Shown: positions 43,401 through 52,701, numbered from the stretch's first letter. The stretch: 64,000 nt of DNA from Flavobacterium orientale (GCF_014638005.1 NZ_BMFG01000002.1:372624-436623), one strand, 5' to 3'. A program made the numbers and translations. Notes: generated from the sequence alone by a model not told the origin.

Positions 43401-44147
43401 CTAAATAACCTTAGCTTCGTTGTGTAACAAACTCACTAATTCATCCAAGTTATCAGCACTTACTAATTTCACCGCTGATTTTGGAGTCGGCTTTTCAAAC
43501 TTAACCGCTTTCGTGCTGTTATTTGCATCAATTGGTTCTACAACTGTTAATGCTTTTGTACGAGCTGTCATAATTCCTCTCATGTTTGGAATTCGCAAAT
43601 CTTTTTCTTCAACCAAACCTTTTTGTCCACCTATAATTAATGGTAAAGATGTAGAACTAGTTTCTTTTCCACCATCAATTTCTCTGATTGCTTTAACAGA
43701 AGTACCGTCAATTTTTACATCGATGCAAGAATTGATAAAATTATATCCTAATAAACCTGCAATCATTCCCGGAACCATTCCGCCATTATAATCCAATGAC
43801 TCTTTTCCACAGATAACTAAATCATAGTTACCTTGTTTAATTACTTCCGCTAGTTGTTTTGCAACAAAAAATCCGTCAGTTGGAGCTGCATTTACACGAA
43901 TGGCTTCATTAGCTCCAATAGCTAATGCTTTTCTTAACGTTGGTTCTGTGTCAGGTCCGCCAACATTTACAACGGTTACTGTTGCTCCTTGTTGTTCTTG
44001 AAACCAAACGGCACGTGTCAAACCAAATTCATCATTTGGATTAATTACAAACTGAACACCATTTGTGTCAAATTCAGAATCACCATTAATAAAATTAATT
44101 TTTGAAGTAGTATCAGGTACGTGACTGATGCAAACTAATATTTTCAT
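43401..44147 (-). CDS. etfB: electron transfer flavoprotein beta subunit
   Basis: The AMP-binding partner of EtfA. It begins MKILVCISHVPDTTSKINF. The Etf beta signature near residue 120 is CGKESLDYNGGMVPGMIAGLLG, and EIDGGKETSSTSLPLIIGGQKGL follows (seen in shorter blocks). The length of 248 residues is standard. It precedes etfA on the same strand. The 262-base divergent gap before it holds concentric inverted repeats. Confidence 0.96.
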   Translation of the reverse strand: MKILVCISHVPDTTSKINFINGDSEFDTNGVQFVINPNDEFGLTRAVWFQEQQGATVTVVNVGGPDTEPTLRKALAIGANEAIRVNAAPTDGFFVAKQLAEVIKQGNYDLVICGKESLDYNGGMVPGMIAGLLGYNFINSCIDVKIDGTSVKAIREIDGGKETSSTSLPLIIGGQKGLVEEKDLRIPNMRGIMTARTKALTVVEPIDANNSTKAVKFEKPTPKSAVKLVSADNLDELVSLLHNEAKVI

Positions 44148-44170
44148 ATAATAGGTTTAAGTTATTTTTC

Positions 44171-44250
44171 GGTTACGAAAGTACAAATAAAATTTCTAAT
44201 TTTAGTATGCGTGCATAATAAATTTTCAGTAATATATCGTTTTCGTAACC
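44171..44250. promoter_or_regulatory. concentric inverted repeats between etfB and pdhB
   Basis: The outer arms GGTTACGAAA (44171-44180) and TTTCGTAACC (44241-44250) are exact 10-bp inverted repeats 60 bases apart. The inner dyad TATGC-GT-GCATA (44206-44217) lies at their centre; the two centres differ by one base. The near-promoter sequence for etfB (TACTTTCG on the minus strand) overlaps the left outer arm, which suggests regulation. Confidence 0.55.
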
Positions 44251-44367
44251 TATTAAAATAGAATTGTGTCAAATTAAGTCTGAAAAATGAAGAATCTTTA
44301 AAATTTAAACACAAAAAATGTGCACTATTTTACATTCAAAATATGCAGTAAAGTGATTTTAAATTTT

Positions 44368-44375
44368 TATTTTTG
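44368..44375 (+). promoter_or_regulatory. -7 box of pdhB
   Basis: TATTTTTG matches TAnnTTTG, about 35 bases before the pdhB ATG. The -33 region is weak. Confidence 0.5.
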
Positions 44376-44409
44376 CCTTTCGTAAAAATGACATTAAGAA
44401 AATTTCCAT

Positions 44410-45387
44410 ATGAGAACAATTCAATTTAGAGAAGCCATTTGTGAAGCCATGAGCGAAGAAATGCGTCGTGATGAAAGCATTTATTTAATGGGTGAAGAAG
44501 TAGCAGAATATAACGGAGCCTACAAAGCTTCAAAAGGAATGTTGGATGAGTTTGGGCCAAAAAGAGTAATTGATACACCAATCGCTGAATTAGGTTTTGC
44601 AGGAATTGCCGTAGGTTCAGCCATGAACGGTTGTCGTCCTATTGTTGAATTTATGACCTTCAACTTCTCTTTGGTTGGAATTGATCAAATTATAAATAAC
44701 GCAGCAAAAATGCGTCAAATGTCTGCAGGACAGTTCCCAATGCCAATGGTGTTTCGTGGGCCAACAGCTTCTGCAGGACAATTAGGAGCAACACACTCAC
44801 AAGCTTTTGAAAACTGGTTTGCTAATACTCCGGGTCTAAAAGTGGTTGTTCCATCAAATGCTTATGATGCAAAAGGTTTATTAAAATCAGCAATTCGTGA
44901 TAACGATCCTGTAATTTTCATGGAATCAGAACAAATGTATGGTGACAAAATGGAAGTTCCTGATGGAGAATATACAATTCCTTTAGGAGTAGCTGATATC
45001 AAAAGAGAAGGTGCTGATGTAACAATTGTTTCTTTTGGAAAAATTATCAAAGAAGCTTTCATAGCTGCTGATGAATTAGCCAAAGAAGGAATTTCATGTG
45101 AAATCATTGATTTAAGAACGGTTCGTCCAATGGATTATGATGCCATTTTAAAATCGGTTAAAAAAACAAATCGTTTAGTGGTTTTAGAAGAGGCTTGGCC
45201 GTTCGCAAGTGTTGCTTCGGAAATTACCTATATGGTTCAAGAGAGAGCTTTCGATTATTTAGATGCTCCAATTCAACGAATTACAACAGCGGACACTCCG
45301 GCACCTTATTCACCAAGTTTGTTAAAAGAGTGGTTGCCAAACTCAAATGATGTTGTCAAAGCAGTAAAAAAGGTTTTGTATAAATAA
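44410..45387 (+). CDS. pdhB: pyruvate dehydrogenase E1 component, beta subunit
   Basis: Half of the thiamine-diphosphate-dependent E1 that decarboxylates pyruvate and passes the acetyl group to E2. The pyrimidine-binding domain has FREAICEAMSEEMRRDESIYLMGEEV and ELGFAGIAVGSAMNG near residue 59, with MTFNFSLVGIDQIINNAAKMR near 82. The C-terminal transketolase domain ends with TTADTPAPYSP and LEEWLP-like LKEWLPN. At 325 residues it is a split E1 beta; no alpha-subunit gene is adjacent, so pdhA lies elsewhere. It is followed by a strong terminator. Confidence 0.93.
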   Translation: MRTIQFREAICEAMSEEMRRDESIYLMGEEVAEYNGAYKASKGMLDEFGPKRVIDTPIAELGFAGIAVGSAMNGCRPIVEFMTFNFSLVGIDQIINNAAKMRQMSAGQFPMPMVFRGPTASAGQLGATHSQAFENWFANTPGLKVVVPSNAYDAKGLLKSAIRDNDPVIFMESEQMYGDKMEVPDGEYTIPLGVADIKREGADVTIVSFGKIIKEAFIAADELAKEGISCEIIDLRTVRPMDYDAILKSVKKTNRLVVLEEAWPFASVASEITYMVQERAFDYLDAPIQRITTADTPAPYSPSLLKEWLPNSNDVVKAVKKVLYK

Positions 45388-45408
45388 TCAAAATAAAAAC
45401 TATATTTG

Positions 45409-45447
45409 AAACTTCATCAAGGTAATTTTGATGAAGTTTTTTTTTAC
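45409..45447 (+). terminator. intrinsic terminator after pdhB
   Basis: AAACTTCATCAA (45409-45420) pairs with TTGATGAAGTTT (45428-45439) around a 7-base loop, with a run of nine T from 45437. Confidence 0.9.
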
Positions 45448-45455
45448 AAATTGTT

Positions 45456-47933
45456 ATGAATAAAAACCTACTGTTATTTTTTATTTTAATAGCCACTTCT
45501 GTCTTTGCTCAAACAAAGGTTAGTGGCGTGGTGTTGGATGAATTCAATCAACCGATACCTTTTGCTAATGTCTATTTCAAAAATTCCAGTGAAGGATTAA
45601 TCACCAATGAAAATGGTAGATTCTATCTTGAATCACAAAAAAATTACACTACACTAGTTGTTTCATTTATAGGTTTTACAACTGTTGAACTTCCGTTAAC
45701 AAAATCAGTGACTTATGACATAAAAGTAAATTTGGCAGCCGGCGAAACCTTGCGAGAAGTCGTTTTGATATCCGGAAAAATGTCAAAAAAGAACAATCCT
45801 GCTATTGATATTCTTAGAAAAATTTGGGCTCGAAAAAAACAAAATGGATTACGTCAATTTAAACATTATCAGTATGATAAATATGAAAAGGTTGAATTCG
45901 ATTTGAATACAATTGATAGTGCCATGATGAAAAGTAAGCTTTTCAAAGGAATGGAATTTGTTTTTGAACAAATGGATACTTCTCGAATTACTGGAAAAAC
46001 GTATTTGCCAATTTTTATTAATGAATCCATTTCTGAAGTTTATGGAAATAATACGATAAACAAAGAAAAGGAAATTCTAAAAGCCAATAAAAATTCAGGA
46101 TTCAACACAAACCAACAGATAATTGCATTCATTAAAGATTTGTATGCAGAATATGATATTTATGACAATTACCTCAAGTTCTTTGATAAAGACTTTGTGA
46201 GTCCGTTGTCTAGAACAGGTATAGATGTTTATAATTATGCATTGACCGACAGTATGTATATTGATAACAAATGGTGCTACAACATTGTTTATTATCCAAG
46301 AAGAAAAGGGGAACTGACTTTTAAAGGAGATTTTTGGGTAAATGACACCACTTTTGCTATAAAATCAATCAATATGGCAGTTACCAAAAGTGCCAATATC
46401 AACTGGGTTAAAGAAATTTATATCGAACAAGAATTTGATGTGGTAAACGATTCTGTTTTTCTATTAAAAAGAGACCACATGATGTCTGATTTTGCATTCA
46501 ATAAAAAAGAAGAATCAAAAGGTGTTTATGGAAAGCGAACCACTTTATTTAAAAATCATGCCTTCAATCAAGAAAAGCCGAAAGATTTTTATAAAGAAGA
46601 AGTGAATTTTATTGATAATTCAGTCTATGCGAAAAGCGATGATTTTTGGCAGGAAAACCGTTTTGAGAGTTTAAGCAAAGACGAATTAGGAGTTTATAAA
46701 ATGCTCGATACCTTGCAAACCGTAAAAAAGTTCAAGCAAATGTATAATTTGGTCTCCATTTTAGGAAGTGGCTACATTCAAAAAGGCAACTTTGATTTTG
46801 GTCCCATTTTTTCAACGATAGGCTACAATGAAGTGGAAGGAATACGTCTTCGTGTTGGAGGTAGAACTTATTTTGGACAAAATGATCCTTGGCGATTACA
46901 ATTTTACACCGCATATGGATTTGAAGATGATCAGGTAAAATATGGCCTGTCAGGTAAGGTTTTGTTAAACAAAAAAAACCGATTAATTCTTGAAGTCGGA
47001 AACAGAAGGGATATCGAACAGATTGGTGCAAGCTTAACAACATCCAACAATGTGTTGGGTAGAAGTTTTGCTTCATCGGGATTATTCATGGCAGGATCTA
47101 ATACTAATTTAACAAGTATTAATTTGAGTATGATGTCTTTGAATATTGAGCCGGTTAAAAACCTAACATTAGAAGCCGGAATGTCATATCGAACCTTAAA
47201 ATCGGCTTCTTCTTCTTTTAGTTTAGATTATTTTACCGATGAAACCTTTACCACCACTGCAAGTGATGTAAAACAATCTGAATTTTCAGTCTCAGTCGAT
47301 TATACACCAAAAAGAAAAACAATTGGTTATGGAGTTGAACGCAGTATTGTAGATAGTCCTTACAGTAGATTGTTTGTAAACTACAGTCAGGGTGTAAAAG
47401 GTGTTTTTGACAGCGATTTTGATTATCAGAAATTACAATTATATTTTAAACAACCTATTCTAGTTGGCGGTTTTGGTCGATTGAATGTGATTACAGAAGT
47501 AGGGAAAACATTCGGAGATGTTCCATTGGGATTGATGAGTGTAGTTCCCGGAAACCAATCCTATTTTTTAATTGAAAACACGTTTAATAACTTGAATTTC
47601 TATGAATTTGTAACCGATCAATATGCAACTTTTCAATTAGAACATCATTTTTTAGGCAGAATTTTATCTAGAGTACCGGGTTTAAGAAAAATGAATCTTA
47701 GAGAAGTAATAGGAATAAAAGGTGTAGTTGGAAGTGTTTCAGATAGCAATAGAAATTTAAATGCATCGAATTTAATTTACTTGGCTCCCGAAAAACCCTA
47801 TTGGGAATACAGTGCCGGAATAGGAAATATATTTAAAGTTTTCAGAATCGATTTCTCTTGGAGAGGAAATTACAGAGATTTACCCGATGCTAATAATTTT
47901 ACAGTGAAAGGATCCTTCGGGTTTTATTTTTAA
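45456..47933 (+). CDS. DUF5686 outer-membrane protein with carboxypeptidase-like regulatory domain
   Basis: A signal peptide (1-18) is followed by a CarboxypepD_reg-like beta domain (about residues 20-100; VSGVVLDEFNQPIPFANVYF and VVSFIGFTTVEL). A large DUF5686 region extends to the end with many amphipathic strands, compatible with an outer-membrane barrel (final residues FTVKGSFGFYF). The N-terminal domain is shared with SusC-like receptors, but no TonB plug is seen. Function unknown. It starts 9 bases after the pdhB terminator, with no consensus promoter noticed. Confidence 0.85.
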   Translation: MNKNLLLFFILIATSVFAQTKVSGVVLDEFNQPIPFANVYFKNSSEGLITNENGRFYLESQKNYTTLVVSFIGFTTVELPLTKSVTYDIKVNLAAGETLREVVLISGKMSKKNNPAIDILRKIWARKKQNGLRQFKHYQYDKYEKVEFDLNTIDSAMMKSKLFKGMEFVFEQMDTSRITGKTYLPIFINESISEVYGNNTINKEKEILKANKNSGFNTNQQIIAFIKDLYAEYDIYDNYLKFFDKDFVSPLSRTGIDVYNYALTDSMYIDNKWCYNIVYYPRRKGELTFKGDFWVNDTTFAIKSINMAVTKSANINWVKEIYIEQEFDVVNDSVFLLKRDHMMSDFAFNKKEESKGVYGKRTTLFKNHAFNQEKPKDFYKEEVNFIDNSVYAKSDDFWQENRFESLSKDELGVYKMLDTLQTVKKFKQMYNLVSILGSGYIQKGNFDFGPIFSTIGYNEVEGIRLRVGGRTYFGQNDPWRLQFYTAYGFEDDQVKYGLSGKVLLNKKNRLILEVGNRRDIEQIGASLTTSNNVLGRSFASSGLFMAGSNTNLTSINLSMMSLNIEPVKNLTLEAGMSYRTLKSASSSFSLDYFTDETFTTTASDVKQSEFSVSVDYTPKRKTIGYGVERSIVDSPYSRLFVNYSQGVKGVFDSDFDYQKLQLYFKQPILVGGFGRLNVITEVGKTFGDVPLGLMSVVPGNQSYFLIENTFNNLNFYEFVTDQYATFQLEHHFLGRILSRVPGLRKMNLREVIGIKGVVGSVSDSNRNLNASNLIYLAPEKPYWEYSAGIGNIFKVFRIDFSWRGNYRDLPDANNFTVKGSFGFYF

Positions 47934-48040
47934 TTTAAAAATTTTCAATCCATTTTATTTCATTGTTCTTAATCTTTTATGGACAATATTGTTATTTTAT
48001 TAAAAGTTGGTTTTAGGCTTAACTTTTAATTGTAAGGTCT

Positions 48041-48048
48041 TACCTTTG
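48041..48048 (+). promoter_or_regulatory. -7 box of ppa
   Basis: TACCTTTG matches TAnnTTTG about 34 bases before the ppa ATG. The -33 element is not obvious. The 148-base gap 47934-48081 shows no terminator for the DUF5686 gene. Confidence 0.5.
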
Positions 48049-48081
48049 TGTCCCTAATTTTTTGTAAAGAAAAAAGAACTT

Positions 48082-48612
48082 ATGAGTCCAGCAAAACAAA
48101 AATCTTTCGATGTATTAATTGAAATACCAAAAGGAAGTCGAAATAAATATGAATACGATTTTGAATTAAAAAAAATCCGTTACGACAGAATGATTTTCTC
48201 TTCGATGATGTATCCTGCGGATTACGGATTTATTCCGGAAACCTTAGCATTAGACGGCGATCCATTGGATGTCTTGGTTTTAGTAACCGAACCTACTTTT
48301 CCGGGATGTGTGATGGAAGTAAAACCAATCGGTGTTTTCCATATGGCAGACGAAAAAGGGCCTGATGAAAAAGTAATTTGTGTGCCGGTTTCAGACCCAA
48401 TTTGGAATAAATTAAACGACTTATCCGATGTAAACCCGCATTTACTAAAAGAAATAGAACATTTTTTCAAAGTTTATAAAGATTTAGAACAAAAAAAGGT
48501 AGATGTGGAAGGTTGGGGTGATGTGAATGAAGCCAAAGAAATCATTGAACAATGTGTTGACCGTTTTGCTAATTTGGAAAACAAAGTAGCAGGTTTGTTT
48601 AGTATTCGTTAA
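48082..48612 (+). CDS. ppa: soluble inorganic pyrophosphatase, family I
   Basis: Hydrolyses cytosolic pyrophosphate to drive biosynthesis. The signature DGDPLDVLVL (near residue 57), with three metal-binding Asp, is intact, as are EIPKGSRNKYEYD at the N-terminus, YPADYGFIPETLA, and FKVYKDLEQKKVDVEGWGD near the C-terminus. The length of 176 residues is standard. It is directly upstream of the membrane pyrophosphatase gene, separated by a terminator. Confidence 0.96.
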   Translation: MSPAKQKSFDVLIEIPKGSRNKYEYDFELKKIRYDRMIFSSMMYPADYGFIPETLALDGDPLDVLVLVTEPTFPGCVMEVKPIGVFHMADEKGPDEKVICVPVSDPIWNKLNDLSDVNPHLLKEIEHFFKVYKDLEQKKVDVEGWGDVNEAKEIIEQCVDRFANLENKVAGLFSIR

Positions 48613-48630
48613 AGATTTTACTATTTTAAT

Positions 48631-48669
48631 AAAAAAAGCAACATTCAATTTAGATTAGTTGCTTTTTTT
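48631..48669 (+). terminator. ppa terminator
   Basis: AAAAAAAGCAAC (48631-48642) pairs with GTTGCTTTTTTT (48658-48669) around a 15-base loop. The 3' arm also carries the -33 TTG of the next promoter. Confidence 0.82.
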
Positions 48670-48691
48670 TATTCCTATTTTGTTACTTTTG
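48659..48691 (+). promoter_or_regulatory. hppA promoter
   Basis: TTG (48659-48661), a 22-base spacer and TACTTTTG (48684-48691), full consensus. Initiation is about 26 bases before the hppA ATG. The -33 element lies inside the ppa terminator stem. Confidence 0.7.
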
Positions 48692-48723
48692 CAATCGTTA
48701 AAAAAATTATAAAATACATAGTT

Positions 48724-51123
48724 ATGGATTCAATTATGATTTATGTGCCAATATTTATGGCATTATTAGGATTAGCTTTTATGTGGGCCAAAAGAGCTTG
48801 GGTTTTAAAGCAAGATGCCGGAGATGGAAAGATGAAAGAGATTTCAGATTACATCTATGAAGGTGCTTTAGCCTTTCTTAAAGCCGAATATCGATTGTTG
48901 ACTTACTTTGTTATTGGAGCTAGTATTGCATTAGCCGGAATATCATATGTCGTTCCAACAACACATATATTAATAGTGGTGGCTTTTATTTTTGGTGCTG
49001 TTTTTTCCGCTTTGGCAGGAAATATGGGAATGAAGATCGCTACAAAAACAAATGTTAGAACAACGCAAGCGGCTCGAACGAGTTTGCCACAAGCTTTAAA
49101 AGTTTCTTTTGGTGGTGGAACAGTTATGGGATTAGGTGTTGCCGGTTTAGCTGTTTTAGGGCTAACAGGTTTCTTCATTATATTATTCCATTTCTTTATG
49201 AATGGTACCTGGACTTCTACTAGTGACATGACAATCGTTCTTGAAACACTAGCCGGATTTTCTCTTGGTGCTGAATCAATTGCTTTATTTGCTCGTGTTG
49301 GTGGTGGTATTTATACCAAAGCTGCCGATGTTGGTGCCGATTTAGTAGGTAAAGTAGAAGCAGGAATCCCTGAGGATGACCCTCGTAATCCTGCAACTAT
49401 TGCAGATAACGTAGGTGATAACGTAGGTGACGTTGCCGGAATGGGAGCCGATTTATTTGGTTCGTATGTAGCAACTGTTTTAGCAGCTATGGTTTTAGGA
49501 AACTATGTGATCAAAGATATGGGCGGTTCAATTGATGATGCTTTTGGCGGAATCGGTCCAATTTTATTACCAATGGCAATTGCCGGTTTCGGAATTTTAT
49601 TCTCGATCATCGGAACGATGTTAGTAAAAATTAAAGATAACAATGCAAAAGAAAAAGAAGTACAAGGTGCTTTAAACTTAGGAAATTGGGCTTCAATTGT
49701 GTTAACAGCTATCTCTTGCTTTGTATTAGTAAAATATATGTTGCCTGAAACAATGAATATGGAATTCTTTGGTGAAGGTTTAAAAGAAATTTCATCAATG
49801 AGAGTATTCTATGCTACCATTGTTGGATTATTTGTTGGAGGTGTTATTTCATCTGTAACTGAATATTACACAGGATTAGGAACAAAACCGGTTTTGGCAA
49901 TTGTACAAAAATCATCAACCGGAGCAGGAACAAACGTAATTGCCGGTTTGGCAACGGGTATGATTTCTACTTTTCCAACGGTATTAATTTTTGCAGGTGC
50001 TATTTGGGCTTCGTATGCATTAGCTGGTTTCTATGGTGTGGCTTTAGCTGCTTCAGCTATGATGGCTACAACTGCAATGCAATTAGCTATCGATGCATTC
50101 GGACCAATTTCTGATAATGCCGGTGGTATTGCTGAGATGAGTGAATTACCTAAAGAAGTTCGTACACGTACCGATATTTTAGATTCTGTTGGAAACACAA
50201 CGGCTGCAACCGGAAAAGGTTTTGCAATCGCTTCTGCAGCTTTAACTTCATTAGCGTTATTTGCGGCGTATGTAACTTTTACTGGTATTGACGGAATCAA
50301 CATCTTTAAAGCTCCAGTTTTAGCGATGTTGTTCGTAGGTGGAATGATTCCGGTAGTTTTCTCTGCTTTAGCAATGAATTCAGTTGGAAAAGCAGCGATG
50401 GATATGGTGTATGAAGTGCGTCGTCAGTTTAAAGAAATTCCTGGAATCATGGAAGGAACAGGAAAACCGGAATACGGCAAATGTGTTGAAATTTCTACAA
50501 AAGCGGCATTACGCGAAATGATGTTACCTGGAATTTTAACGATTGGTTTTCCTATTTTAATTGCAGTTTTACCTAGTTTATTAGGATACGACAATAAATT
50601 AATTGCTGAAATGTTAGGTGGTTATATGGCTGGTGTTACGGTTTCTGGTGTACTTTGGGCTGTGTTCCAAAATAATGCCGGTGGTGCTTGGGATAATGCT
50701 AAAAAATCATTTGAAGCAGGTGTAATGATTAATGGAGAAATGACTTATAAAGGTTCAGATGCTCACAAAGCTGCCGTAACCGGAGATACTGTTGGTGACC
50801 CATTTAAAGATACATCTGGACCATCGATGAACATCTTAATCAAATTAACTTGTTTAATTGGATTGGTAATTGCTCCAATTTTAGGAGGTCACGATGCCGT
50901 TACGGTTGTGGAAGAAGTAGAAGCTATTGAAGTTGTTGATGCAGTTGTAAAATCTGAAAACAAAGAAATCTCAATTGATAAAACAAAATCAGCTGATGGT
51001 GTTGTAACCGCAAATGTTACAATTAACACAACTGTGGACGGTGAGTCAAAAACTGCTACTCAAACTTTTGAAGGAACAGAAGAAGAAGTTAACGCAGCAA
51101 TCGAAGAATTCAAAAAGCAATAA
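48724..51123 (+). CDS. hppA: membrane-bound ion-translocating pyrophosphatase with a soluble C-terminal tail
   Basis: Couples pyrophosphate hydrolysis to export of Na+ and/or H+. Catalytic motifs are DVGADLVGKVEAGIPEDDPRN and ADNVGDNVGDVAGMGADLF near residues 200-240, and DNAGGIAEM near 463. The sequence GNTTAATGKG has Ala where K+-independent enzymes have Lys, which predicts K+ dependence; Na+ versus H+ pumping cannot be decided here. About 16 helices end near residue 721. Residues 723-799 form an extra acidic, Thr/Val-rich tail (FEGTEEEVNAAIEEFKKQ at the end) not usual in the family. Confidence 0.94.
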   Translation: MDSIMIYVPIFMALLGLAFMWAKRAWVLKQDAGDGKMKEISDYIYEGALAFLKAEYRLLTYFVIGASIALAGISYVVPTTHILIVVAFIFGAVFSALAGNMGMKIATKTNVRTTQAARTSLPQALKVSFGGGTVMGLGVAGLAVLGLTGFFIILFHFFMNGTWTSTSDMTIVLETLAGFSLGAESIALFARVGGGIYTKAADVGADLVGKVEAGIPEDDPRNPATIADNVGDNVGDVAGMGADLFGSYVATVLAAMVLGNYVIKDMGGSIDDAFGGIGPILLPMAIAGFGILFSIIGTMLVKIKDNNAKEKEVQGALNLGNWASIVLTAISCFVLVKYMLPETMNMEFFGEGLKEISSMRVFYATIVGLFVGGVISSVTEYYTGLGTKPVLAIVQKSSTGAGTNVIAGLATGMISTFPTVLIFAGAIWASYALAGFYGVALAASAMMATTAMQLAIDAFGPISDNAGGIAEMSELPKEVRTRTDILDSVGNTTAATGKGFAIASAALTSLALFAAYVTFTGIDGINIFKAPVLAMLFVGGMIPVVFSALAMNSVGKAAMDMVYEVRRQFKEIPGIMEGTGKPEYGKCVEISTKAALREMMLPGILTIGFPILIAVLPSLLGYDNKLIAEMLGGYMAGVTVSGVLWAVFQNNAGGAWDNAKKSFEAGVMINGEMTYKGSDAHKAAVTGDTVGDPFKDTSGPSMNILIKLTCLIGLVIAPILGGHDAVTVVEEVEAIEVVDAVVKSENKEISIDKTKSADGVVTANVTINTTVDGESKTATQTFEGTEEEVNAAIEEFKKQ

Positions 51124-51141
51124 ATTACTTTTATGATATAA

Positions 51142-51178
51142 AAAATCCCGTTTCTTGGTTTAGAAACGGGATTTTTTT
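51142..51178. terminator. bidirectional terminator
   Basis: AAAATCCCGTTTCT (51142-51155) pairs with AGAAACGGGATTTT (51162-51175) around a 6-base loop, with T-runs outward on both strands. It ends hppA and the opposing deoxynucleoside kinase operon. Confidence 0.9.
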
Positions 51179-51187
51179 ATGATTTAT

Positions 51188-51802
51188 CTAAAATAATCCG
51201 TTAAGTTCAGCGTCAATTCTGTTTAAAATCATTCCTAAATCTTCAGGATTATCAACAAAATTTATGTTATCTACATCAATAATAAGTAGTTTGCCTTTGT
51301 CATACGTTTGAATCCAAGCTTCATAACGTTCGTTTAATCTACTCAAATAATCAATAGAAATGGTGTTTTCATATTCTCTTCCTCTTTTGTGAATTTGACT
51401 TACTAAATTAGGAATAGAACTTCTCAAATATATTAGCAAATCAGGAGCTTGAACCATGCTTTCCATGAGTTCAAAGAGGGATATGTAATTTTGAAAATCA
51501 CGATTGGTCATTAAACCCATTGAATGCAAATTGGGAGCAAAAATATGAGAGTCTTCATAGATGGTTCTATCTTGAATTATCTTTTTTCCACTTTGTCTGA
51601 TTTGTAAAATCTGACGAAATCTACTGTTCAAAAAATAAATCTGTAAATTGAATGACCAACGTTCCATCTGATGATAGAAATCATCCAAATAAGGATTGTC
51701 AACTACATCTTCAAAATGAGGTTCCCATTTAAAATGTTTGGCTAACAATCTGGTTAAAGTGGTTTTTCCGGCTCCGATATTTCCTGCTATGGCTATGTGC
51801 AT
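51188..51802 (-). CDS. deoxynucleoside kinase
   Basis: Phosphorylates salvaged deoxynucleosides (deoxyadenosine/deoxyguanosine kinase type). The P-loop GNIGAGKTTLTRLLAKHF is at residues 7-24. The base-binding helix segment FEDVVDNPYLDDFYHQMERW and the catalytic DRTIYED (near residue 78) follow. The LID-like Arg region is IHKRGREYE near 137. The length of 204 residues is typical. It overlaps the upstream hypothetical gene by one base. Substrate preference cannot be fixed by sequence. Confidence 0.92.
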   Translation of the reverse strand: MHIAIAGNIGAGKTTLTRLLAKHFKWEPHFEDVVDNPYLDDFYHQMERWSFNLQIYFLNSRFRQILQIRQSGKKIIQDRTIYEDSHIFAPNLHSMGLMTNRDFQNYISLFELMESMVQAPDLLIYLRSSIPNLVSQIHKRGREYENTISIDYLSRLNERYEAWIQTYDKGKLLIIDVDNINFVDNPEDLGMILNRIDAELNGLF

Positions 51803-52593
51803 TATGGTAATTGTATTTTAAAAGTGCTTATTTCACGGTCTGTAAAAATAGTCAAAATTTGCTCTTTATAGCTAAAACTTTTGAACGATTTTCTATCTAT
51901 TGTAATAGGGTTGGTTTCATTTTTACTACTATCTACCAGATACAGTTGATTGTCTTTTGAATAAATATATTCTTGAGTTGATATAAATTTTATTTCATCT
52001 GCAATAGGAATTTTGCCTAAAGAATTTATTTTTCCAAACAAATCACAACTATAAGCATGGTTTAAAATATCAACCCAATAAAAATGATTGTAATCACTTT
52101 GATATAATTTAATAGAAGTAGAAAACGGAGTGGCCAACGGTTGGAAATTATTTTTAACCAAGTCAAACAATCCCAATTGTTGAGTAAGGTTATTAAAAAG
52201 CCACAACTTATTTTGTGCTGCAATCCCAAAAGCACTGGCTACTATTGGCGTTTGATTTTCGGAGAAATTGATTTTTTGAATTTCGTTGAGTTGATTGTCT
52301 ACAATAATAATAGTATTGAAATCTTCATATAACAGTATTATTTTTAATGGATTCAAAAGGTCAACTTTCGTAATTTTTCCTAATGCAACATTTTTATATT
52401 GAAATAGTTCCAGATTGTCATTTTTAAAAAAAACATTGTTTTTAATATAGTAATTAAAGCCAAACTTATCTTTTCCAACAAAAGTGTCAGCATCTAAAAA
52501 TTCAGTTGCTATGAATGAGGTAGCAATTGATTTCTCCTGTGAGAAAATAGTAGTAGAGATAATGACAATAATAAAAAGGAAATAAATTTTCAT
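51802..52593 (-). CDS. exported hypothetical protein, beta-propeller-like
   Basis: No family recognised. A signal peptide covers about residues 1-18 (KIYFLFIIVIISTTIFSQ). The remaining chain is a series of short hydrophobic strands with aromatic pairs (LWLFNNLTQQLGLFDL, QLYLVDSS), spaced as in a propeller of small blades. I use ATG 52593 because the upstream GTG lacks support. It overlaps the kinase gene by one base (TAATG), so it is co-translated with it although nothing links their functions. Confidence 0.68.
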   Translation of the reverse strand: MKIYFLFIIVIISTTIFSQEKSIATSFIATEFLDADTFVGKDKFGFNYYIKNNVFFKNDNLELFQYKNVALGKITKVDLLNPLKIILLYEDFNTIIIVDNQLNEIQKINFSENQTPIVASAFGIAAQNKLWLFNNLTQQLGLFDLVKNNFQPLATPFSTSIKLYQSDYNHFYWVDILNHAYSCDLFGKINSLGKIPIADEIKFISTQEYIYSKDNQLYLVDSSKNETNPITIDRKSFKSFSYKEQILTIFTDREISTFKIQLP

Positions 52594-52701
52594 AAACACG
52601 AAGATACAATTAAACCTTTAATTATAGATTAAGTCAAATAAAGAATAATTTAACAAATGTTTGGTAACTATATTTGATATTTAAAGACATATTTGTTAAC
52701 G

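Noticed and set aside
43420-43791. A 123-codon plus-strand frame opposite etfB
   Set aside because: Antisense shadow of a conserved gene with no independent support.
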